A stretch of DNA of 12,182 nt from JAVBOF01 sp031550915. GTDB taxonomy: Bacteria; Bacillota; Clostridia; Christensenellales; MGBC116941. The stretch lies in NCBI GenBank assembly GCA_031550915.1, contig JAVBOF010000112.1:1-12182 (forward strand). Reading direction: 5' to 3'. Positions 7,252 to 12,182 of the stretch are shown here, piece by piece (positions within the stretch are counted from its first letter, which is position 1; each line of letters begins with the position of its first letter). A program made the translations under genes and the position numbers. The notes below the pieces were generated by a model. The model saw only the letters and a list, made by a program, of their open reading frames with translations. It had not been told where the DNA came from and did no database searches.

Positions 7252-8754
7252 TTACGCGACAACTTTGTCTTTGGATACACTGTTTTCCCTGAAGTATCCT
7301 TTTTTGCCCGGAAGAATGAGATTAAGAATTGCGCCCAGTACAATTGATACAACTACAGTAACATAAGCTATGCTTACTCCCGCCATGTTCAGGGCGGCAG
7401 GCAGCGGGGTAAATGTCCATACCAGGAACAACACCCAAACAGCTATAAATGTGGCTGCGGCGGCGGCCTTAGAGCGTTTCCAAAACAATCCGAAGATCAG
7501 GTTCCAGAACACCGGCGCTATAAACGCACACAGCCAGATTGCGCCGTCTCCAATCGGAGGCAGCCCCCAAGCAGATGCAACCGCAAGGGCCGTAACGACA
7601 GCGATACCAATCTTTGTATACTTCTCAAGTGATTTCGGGTCCGCATTGGGTTTACGGAGGGGCTTATATATATCCATAACGAACATAGTCGAAACACCCA
7701 TCGAAGTTACGGCAACCGTCGAAAGTATCGCTCCCAGGAAACCCGCAAGCAATATTGCCAATAACCACGGAGGCAGCAGACTGGTCATCATTTGTATTGT
7801 TGCCGTTTTCGCGGGCGCCTCCAACCCCGCTAACACTTGCGGCATTGCGTTGGTCTCATACATTGCTCTTGAGGCCAAGCCAAGACCGATCGTTATTATT
7901 CCGAAAAAGAAATTAACCGGCAAAGCAATACCAACAGATTTTATTATCGACCTTTCATTTTTTGCCGACATACACGTCTGCAGGCTCATCTGGCTGATAG
8001 ACGACGAGAACATGACGGCAATGGAAAGGCTGACAGCGAAAGCAATGAACATATCCGGTGTGCCAAAAATACTCAACATCTGGGTTTGGTTTGTATCATG
8101 ATAATATTTGCCAACAGCTTCCCATCCGCCGGGCAATTGCATAGATATGAATATAAGAGCAAGTATCAACCCAATATATGCAATAACAAGGTTGAACATA
8201 TTAACCCAGCCGATTTGTTTCATGCCTGCAAGAATGACGTAGAATATTCCACAAACGCCTCCGATCACCAATCCTAGCCTGATGCTGACAGCGCCTTTAG
8301 TCAAAGAGCTAAAAAGGATTCCCAGCCCCTGGGCTTCAAGCGTCAAAATTCCAAATACAAATATAGCCATTATACAAGAACAGATTACCCTCAAGAATTT
8401 GCTATCATAAATAAGATATATGAGTTCGGGAACCGTAGCAACTTTGAAACGCCTTGCCCATCTACCCGATGCGTAACAAGCGAAACATAAAACAAAGACA
8501 TTTGCTAACGGGAACCATGCGGCGAGAGCTCCAACTCCCCACGCCAATTCCGGAAAACCAAAGATATGCACACTACCAAGAATCGCAAGCCCCAACGTTA
8601 CACCTACAAGCGGAGTGCTCATATCCCGGTTGGATACAATGAACGCCTCTGCTTTGTTGAGGGCCATTTCTTTCTTTTCCTTCTTATGCAGGTAGTAGCC
8701 GCATCCGCCGATAACTAAGATTTCATAAATGATGACAGCAATAATAATACCCAT
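7252..8754 (-). CDS. Sodium:solute symporter (SSS family)
   Basis: Polytopic membrane transporter of 500 aa with about 13 hydrophobic segments, usual for the SSS/LeuT-fold family (PutP, PanF, vSGLT). An N-terminal helix (2-20) and a charged loop (KKEKKEMALNKAEAF) precede the first core helix, LVGVTLGLAILGSVHIFG (49-66). GAILSTVAVTSMGVSTMFVMDIYKP corresponds to core helix 8: S345 and T346 match the Na2-site Ser/Thr pair, and DIY at 361-363 is the family hallmark. The start at 8754 is preceded by GGAAGGTG, and the upstream frame closes at a TGA without another start codon. Two small membrane proteins follow directly. Substrate unknown; the neighbouring decarboxylase and aryl-alcohol dehydrogenase suggest a small carboxylate, perhaps aromatic, but that is inference. 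Confidence 0.92.
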   Translation of the reverse strand: MGIIIAVIIYEILVIGGCGYYLHKKEKKEMALNKAEAFIVSNRDMSTPLVGVTLGLAILGSVHIFGFPELAWGVGALAAWFPLANVFVLCFACYASGRWARRFKVATVPELIYLIYDSKFLRVICSCIMAIFVFGILTLEAQGLGILFSSLTKGAVSIRLGLVIGGVCGIFYVILAGMKQIGWVNMFNLVIAYIGLILALIFISMQLPGGWEAVGKYYHDTNQTQMLSIFGTPDMFIAFAVSLSIAVMFSSSISQMSLQTCMSAKNERSIIKSVGIALPVNFFFGIITIGLGLASRAMYETNAMPQVLAGLEAPAKTATIQMMTSLLPPWLLAILLAGFLGAILSTVAVTSMGVSTMFVMDIYKPLRKPNADPKSLEKYTKIGIAVVTALAVASAWGLPPIGDGAIWLCAFIAPVFWNLIFGLFWKRSKAAAAATFIAVWVLFLVWTFTPLPAALNMAGVSIAYVTVVVSIVLGAILNLILPGKKGYFRENSVSKDKVVA

Positions 8755-8912
8755 ATTACACCTTCCTTTTCTCTTTTTTTGGGGAGCAGAATAACGAGAT
8801 TTTCACCTCCAGACATAATTTGTGTTAGCTTGGTTGTTTGGAAATAATCAAATTAACTTTGCCTAGATTCCAGAAAAAGTCTTTTAATGAAATATAATTC
8901 AATTAGTCGAGA

Positions 8913-9009
8913 AATTTCGGGTGTTAAGAACTCCAGTGTTGGAAAAATTCCGGGGCTTAGAATTTCGGGTGTTGAGAACTCTGGTATTGGAATAATTCGG
9001 GGTGTTAAG
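8913..9009. repeat. Imperfect tandem repeat, 16-base units in a 48-base higher-order period
   Basis: Two copies of a 48-base block (8913-8960 and 8961-9009). The first 32 bases of the copies agree at 28 positions and all four differences are transitions; the rest differs by a few bases and small indels. Each block is made of three related units of 15-17 bases near AATTTCGGGTGTTAAG, which occurs almost exactly at 8913, 8961 and 8994. The period is not a multiple of 3, so this is not a coding repeat. The array sits about 160 bases upstream of the symporter start. Confidence 0.8.
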
Positions 9010-9072
9010 AATAGGGGTAGTCTCAGTTAATCGACGTAGTGAAATACATTTGTACTAATATACATTAATGTT

Positions 9073-9094
9073 ATACTTGGTGCAAGTATTTTTT
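9073..9094 (+). terminator. Plus-strand hairpin with T-tract (orphan)
   Basis: ATACTTG (9073-9079), loop GTG, CAAGTAT (9083-9089), with a T6 run at 9089-9094 following the stem. The T run is only on the plus strand, but there is no plus-strand gene upstream within 3.4 kb. The 7-pair stem is AT-rich and modest. Confidence 0.45.
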
Positions 9095-9146
9095 ATACTG
9101 ACATATCGTATTATTAATGTTATGATAATTAGATTAGGCTTAATAG

Positions 9147-9181
9147 TAAAACTGCCAGATAATAACAATCCGGCAGTTTTA
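9147..9181. terminator. Intrinsic terminator after the decarboxylase gene
   Basis: TAAAACTGCC (9147-9156) and GGCAGTTTTA (9172-9181) form a 10-pair stem with a 15-base loop, 8 bases after the decarboxylase stop. T4 lies within the stem base on both strands, so it could act in either direction; the minus-strand gene is the evident user. Confidence 0.75.
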
Positions 9182-9188
9182 TTATATA

Positions 9189-10166
9189 TTAAATATTTGT
9201 CAGTTTAAAAAGTTCTTTACTATTTTCATAGCCTATAAGCTTTTTATCATTGTCTGAAATATCACAATTATCAAACCAAGTACATGCAACACCCACTTCT
9301 TCAAACGGGAAGTCGGTCGCAAAGAGTATTTTCTTGGAGCTAAATTCCAATATAGTGTTTATCAATGGGGCAGTACGGAACTGGCCGCTGGTCGTGAACC
9401 ACATGTTATTGCTCATATATTCGTATAGCGGACGTTTTGCGGGAATACCCCTCTTTTCTCTTGCTATCCGGCTCTGTGTCCTCCAAATTGTAAACGGCAG
9501 CATTTCTCCAAGATGCCCAAGTATATACTTTAATTTGGGAAATTCATCAAACAAACCGGAGCACATCAGTCTCAGCGTATGCACAGCCGTTTCCACGCCG
9601 AATGTCCAAGCGGCTCCCGCAAGCCATGGATGGCCTTCAATCTGCCTGGAGTTGCAAGGCATTGAATCACGGGGATGCATATAGAACGGGGTATCCAGCT
9701 TTTCAACTTCCGCCCAGAAAGGACGGTATATCGGATCGTCTAAATACTTATAATCATCAGGATTATCTATATTCGAGTATCCGTTTACAAGAACGCCGAC
9801 ACACCCCAAATCCTTTACGGCTCTGTGCATTTCCAGAATCGCGGCGTCCGGATCTTGCATCGGTAAAGCAGCAAAGCCACGGAACCTCGTTGGATTCTTT
9901 GCTATAGCCGCCGCCATAGTGTCGTTTGCTTTCTTTGCGGTTTCTACTGCTATTTTCTTATCATAAATTGCCTGAATAGCAGGAGAATTAAGCGATAATA
10001 TCATCATTTGCATCCCATATTCATCCATTTCCTTCAAACGGATATCCATAAGATCTAAAATCCTTTTTGAGAATACGGGCCATACATCAGGCGGAAAATA
10101 TCTTTCAGAATCTCCCAAGGTTTCTTCAATAGCAAAATGCTCCTCTAATCCAATCTTGCCTTTCAT
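9189..10166 (-). CDS. Gamma-resorcylate (2,6-dihydroxybenzoate) decarboxylase-like amidohydrolase
   Basis: A 325-aa member of the amidohydrolase-2 / ACMS decarboxylase-like family, strongly resembling 2,6-dihydroxybenzoate decarboxylases, which carry out reversible non-oxidative decarboxylation of hydroxybenzoates in the cytoplasm. Expected metal ligands sit at their family positions: E8 and H10 in GLEEH, H164 in FYMHPR, and D285 in ATDFPFE. H218 and E221 in GHLGE match the catalytic pair. Family stretches SLNSPAIQAI, RFRGFAALPMQDPDAA, GHPWLAGAAWTFGVETAVH and FTTSGQFRT are intact. AAGGAG lies 7 bases before the ATG, and the terminator is 8 bases after the stop. Length is as in characterised enzymes. 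Related proteins act on other substrates (5-carboxyvanillate, 2,3-dihydroxybenzoate, salicylate), so the exact acid is uncertain. Confidence 0.87.
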   Translation of the reverse strand: MKGKIGLEEHFAIEETLGDSERYFPPDVWPVFSKRILDLMDIRLKEMDEYGMQMMILSLNSPAIQAIYDKKIAVETAKKANDTMAAAIAKNPTRFRGFAALPMQDPDAAILEMHRAVKDLGCVGVLVNGYSNIDNPDDYKYLDDPIYRPFWAEVEKLDTPFYMHPRDSMPCNSRQIEGHPWLAGAAWTFGVETAVHTLRLMCSGLFDEFPKLKYILGHLGEMLPFTIWRTQSRIAREKRGIPAKRPLYEYMSNNMWFTTSGQFRTAPLINTILEFSSKKILFATDFPFEEVGVACTWFDNCDISDNDKKLIGYENSKELFKLTNI

Positions 10167-10596
10167 ATCATGTCTCCTTCTAGTTTTATAAAATGAGTTT
10201 TATTCAATCACATATTACCAGCTATAAACGTATTCCAATCAATTGGTCATTACAAACGGTAATGAACTATCGATAAACATATTCTTAATGCTCATTATAC
10301 TATCTTTTGCATCAACTATAATAAGTTTTCTTTCAAAAAATCTAAAGTTATTTACCCTATATCTTCGGTTACCGTTATTAATTGTTTATCACTGTTGTCT
10401 TCTATTAATTATATATATAAAATCCGTTAAAACCAAAGTAAAAACATTCCATTTGTATTTTGGAATCCTGGATCGATAATCCAAAGAAAAGCGCTAATAG
10501 TTCTATAAAAAGTATTATAAAATAGCTGACTAATACTGTCAATTTCGTTATCTATGTCAATAAACAGGATAGAAGGCGCCGAGACAGACTAGATGT
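10167..10596. other. AT-rich intergenic region upstream of the decarboxylase
   Basis: Mostly AT-rich sequence with the decarboxylase promoter candidate near its left end and no supportable gene. A 78-codon hydrophobic frame (10243-10479, plus) opens at TTG without a ribosome site and is put down to base composition. No hairpin with a T-tract and no long repeat was found. Confidence 0.6.
10212..10246 (-). promoter_or_regulatory. Candidate extended -10 promoter and dyad for the decarboxylase
   Basis: Minus strand: TGG followed by TAATAT (10217-10212), an extended -10 type. Upstream is TTGGAA (10238-10233, spacer 15) or TTGATT (10242-10237, spacer 19), neither ideal. The -35 area is covered by the inverted repeat CCAAT-CA-ATTGG (10235-10246), a possible operator. 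The start would lie about 40 bases before the ATG. Confidence 0.3.
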
Positions 10597-10831
10597 ATGG
10601 ATTTCCGTCGGTGCCAGGAGTTGTTGGCGAATCATGTCAAACAGCCTGTAAGATATTCCCTTACCCTACCACCTTGTTATAAAAGAAGTTTACGGCGCGA
10701 CAAAAGATGTTTTCGAGGTATACAAAGTCTTTCAAATGGCGAGCATTACGATTTATAAAATATCATGCAGCGGATTTGAGGACGCTGGTACGGCTGCCAA
10801 AGTAGTTCAGCAAAAAAACCACTTCTATTGA
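10597..10831 (+). pseudogene. Coding-like relic or unrecognised small ORFs
   Basis: This stretch is richer in GC than the AT-rich DNA to its left and holds two overlapping short plus-strand frames. Frame 1 runs ATG 10597 to TAA 10758 (53 aa, basic, MDFRRCQELLANHV...). The other runs open from 10652 to TGA 10831 (59 codons; first ATG at codon 29), with a protein-like composition: VYGATKDVFEVYKVFQMASI and then SCSGFEDAGTAAKVVQ. Neither has a good ribosome site and I recognise neither. The second looks like the tail of a degraded gene whose upstream part has been lost; stop codons in every frame upstream support decay. It may simply be non-coding. Confidence 0.25.
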
Positions 10832-10872
10832 AAAAATGGTTGACCGTAATGGTATTGTCTAAAGCAATCAAT

Positions 10873-10899
10873 AGCAGCTCCGGAAAGTCCGGAGCTGCT
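10873..10899. terminator. Strong hairpin after the surface-protein gene
   Basis: A perfect inverted repeat, AGCAGCTCCGGA (10873-10884), loop AAG, TCCGGAGCTGCT (10888-10899), 21 bases after the surface-protein stop. A GC-rich 12-pair stem is typical of an intrinsic terminator, but the following minus-strand sequence (ATTGATTGCTTT) is only moderately T-rich, so termination may be partial or of another kind. Confidence 0.65.
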
Positions 10900-10920
10900 T
10901 GCTAAACATATCTATAGTTT

Positions 10921-12182
10921 TTATCCCCTGATTTTGTTGCGGGATACCCTCAGTCTGAATATTACCAGCACCATCGCTCCTGCCAAAAGCATCACTACCC
11001 CAATTACAAACGGCAGCGTTGTATTTTCGCCAGTTTTCGGAAGGTACGGAGCCTTCGGCTCTTCGGTTTCACTGACTGTGGCTGTTGCGTCGGGTATTGG
11101 TGTCGGCGATACCGAAGGAGTCGGCGTTGCTTCAGGCTGCACTACCGGCGGGCCTTTCGGCGGCGGCTCATCCTGTATCTCTGTGATCTTGCCGTCGTTT
11201 ACATAGGTTATCTTGCCCTTGTTTACGATTTCCGTACCGGGATTGATATCATCGCGTACTATGAAGTTAAACTGTACACTGTCACCAATGCCGAATCCAA
11301 CCGGAACTTTATTAAAGTAGAGTTCAACAGAATTTATCCTGTCGTTCTTTATCTTGGGCGCCGTAAAGCTAAATGGTTTGCCCGCGTCGATTCCCGTATA
11401 AAGCTCCTGCGCGGTCGTTCCGTTCTTTTCCGTATATATCCTCACGCTATAAGTCAGCCCGCTTCCGCCTGCAAATGCCGGTATAACTGCGTCTGAGAAT
11501 GTGAGCTGGTTTGGCATTATATCACGTATAGAGAATTTTTCTACTTCATTGCTTTCCGGGTTATGTATTCCTTCAAGCACATATGTTATCTTTGCGCCCG
11601 ATATAACATGCTGCGTCGAAGGCATTTTAACGAATTTTTGCTGTATAGCATCATTCACAACGATCAACTGCAGCTTGCTATCGCTGATACCTGCACTGAC
11701 CTTGCCAGAAAGCGCCGTATCCAAATTGCCAAGCGCGAAACTGAAGCTGCCGTTTGCGCCGCGGGTAGCAATGACAGGCACTGCGGCTTTGAGCCCGATA
11801 TGGTTTGCCGGGACAGTCGTTTCGCTCAGGTAAAGGGTATATGTCTCACCCGCGTTAGCTGCAAGCTCAGCTCCGGTAGCGTCACGCATATGGAAGTTGA
11901 ACGATATGACGCCGTTCGCGTCAGTCTTCTGCTCGCCTATCCCTATGTATTTTGTCCCGTCTGCAGTTGCAACAGACGGCTTTGTTAGCTCTTTATCAAG
12001 GTATAGCGTGAATCCAGCGTTCTCAAGCAATTTGCCTGAGTCATTCTTCTTGATAAGGTCAAAGCCTGTATCGGAAGGCTTCGCCTTCGCGTTTCCTATC
12101 GTCAATGTGACCGTCCCCGCATCCATGCTCGCCATCCCCTGCCAGTCTGACGGCAGCGTATCGAGGCTGAATGCTATCCCTC
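10921..12182 (-). CDS. LPXTG cell-wall-anchored surface protein with Cna-B/SpaA-like domain (5'-truncated by window edge)
   Basis: The C-terminal part of a secreted Gram-positive surface protein. The frame is open to the right edge (about 420 residues visible). The ATG at 12135 has no properly spaced ribosome site and no signal peptide after it, so the start lies outside. Domain order: a beta-rich Cna-B/SpaA-like domain from FDLIKKNDSGKLLENAGFTLYLD to YLSETTVPANH, with the Lys and Glu typical of isopeptide-forming folds; a second beta-rich domain resembling the DUF11/pilin-backbone repeats (AKITYVLEGIHN...VNKGKITYVND); a Pro/Thr/Ser-rich wall-spanning spacer; LPKTGE (LPKTG at 11043-11029); a hydrophobic helix; and a basic tail RLRVSRNKIRG. 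Sortase would cut between T and G. Role, probably adhesion or pilus, is inferred. It appears unrelated to the metabolic genes. Confidence 0.9.
   Translation of the reverse strand, partial: GIAFSLDTLPSDWQGMASMDAGTVTLTIGNAKAKPSDTGFDLIKKNDSGKLLENAGFTLYLDKELTKPSVATADGTKYIGIGEQKTDANGVISFNFHMRDATGAELAANAGETYTLYLSETTVPANHIGLKAAVPVIATRGANGSFSFALGNLDTALSGKVSAGISDSKLQLIVVNDAIQQKFVKMPSTQHVISGAKITYVLEGIHNPESNEVEKFSIRDIMPNQLTFSDAVIPAFAGGSGLTYSVRIYTEKNGTTAQELYTGIDAGKPFSFTAPKIKNDRINSVELYFNKVPVGFGIGDSVQFNFIVRDDINPGTEIVNKGKITYVNDGKITEIQDEPPPKGPPVVQPEATPTPSVSPTPIPDATATVSETEEPKAPYLPKTGENTTLPFVIGVVMLLAGAMVLVIFRLRVSRNKIRG

Larger units (their letters stand above)
8893..9094 (+). ncRNA. Candidate repeat-containing small RNA
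   Basis: Speculative. On the plus strand a perfect TATAAT (8893-8898, no good -35) is followed by the repeat array and, 64 bases later, by a hairpin with T6. No plus-strand gene lies between the alcohol dehydrogenase and this hairpin that it could serve. Within the repeats, TCCA-GTGT-TGGA (8932-8943) and its copy TCTG-GTAT-TGGA (8980-8991) both fold. The substitutions between copies turn C-G and A-U pairs into U-G and G-U on the plus strand but would break pairing on the minus strand. The predicted transcript is about 190 nt from near 8904. It could equally be an untranscribed regulatory array. Confidence 0.25.
8755..9188. other. Non-coding region between symporter and decarboxylase genes
   Basis: About 430 bases upstream of the symporter and downstream of the decarboxylase, both on the minus strand. 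It contains a repeat array (8913-9009), a plus-strand hairpin with T6 (9073-9094) and the decarboxylase terminator (9147-9181). A strong Shine-Dalgarno-like GGAGGTGAAA lies at 8808-8799 on the minus strand with no ATG at a usable distance. No clear minus-strand promoter for the symporter could be fixed. Confidence 0.7.

Noticed and set aside
7370..8101. 243-codon plus-strand frame opposite the symporter
   Set aside because: It is antisense to the membrane-protein gene. Low-complexity Ala/Ile-rich sequence mirrors the transmembrane codons, and there is no ribosome site.
8913..9009. CRISPR array
   Set aside because: Only two 48-base blocks, no unique spacers of constant length, and sub-repeats of 16 bases throughout.
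10243..10479. 78-codon hydrophobic frame
   Set aside because: TTG start, no ribosome site, very AT-rich DNA that yields Leu/Ile-rich frames by chance.
12133..12135. ATG at 12135 as the start of the surface protein
   Set aside because: No spaced ribosome site, no signal peptide, and the frame stays open with beta-domain-like sequence to the window edge.

Overview
The window looks like chromosomal DNA of a Gram-positive anaerobe, most likely Bacillota of the clostridial type. The reasons are strong GGAGG Shine-Dalgarno sites before nearly every gene, intrinsic terminators, an LPXTG sortase-anchored surface protein, and a set of oxygen-sensitive or anaerobe-style enzymes (an E. coli-type, probably [4Fe-4S] dihydroxyacid dehydratase and a URO-D-fold methyltransferase relative). 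No rRNA, tRNA, CRISPR array, insertion sequence or phage gene was seen.

Layout. (1) 1-4158, plus strand: the 3' part of a branched-chain amino acid operon, ilvC (cut by the left edge), ilvD, ilvA and ridA. Neighbouring genes overlap by 4 and 7 bases or are separated by 1 base, so translation is probably coupled. IlvC and IlvD carry out two consecutive steps to the 2-oxo acids. IlvA makes 2-oxobutanoate from threonine, and RidA removes the reactive enamine/imine that IlvA releases. (2) 4565-5665, plus: a lone zinc alcohol dehydrogenase of the aryl-alcohol type, ending in a perfect 16-bp hairpin shared with the convergent gene on the other side. (3) 5786-8754, minus: a URO-D/MtaA-like protein with its own promoter candidate, preceded by a transcription unit for a sodium:solute symporter followed by two very small membrane proteins (38 and 49 aa). 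(4) 8755-9188: non-coding, with a 16/48-bp imperfect tandem repeat and a plus-strand hairpin followed by six T, which together may mark a small RNA. (5) 9189-10166, minus: a decarboxylase of the gamma-resorcylate (2,6-dihydroxybenzoate) family with all expected metal and catalytic residues. (6) 10167-10920: mostly AT-rich and non-coding, with a coding-like relic near 10600-10830 and a strong hairpin. (7) 10921 to the right edge, minus: the C-terminal part of a cell-wall-anchored protein with a Cna-B/SpaA-like domain and an LPKTG motif.

Regions 2-5 read as an accessory module for a small aromatic compound: uptake (symporter plus small partners), decarboxylation, alcohol/aldehyde redox and perhaps methyl transfer. 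The substrate is inferred from enzyme families only. No corrinoid protein or activase gene lies within the window.
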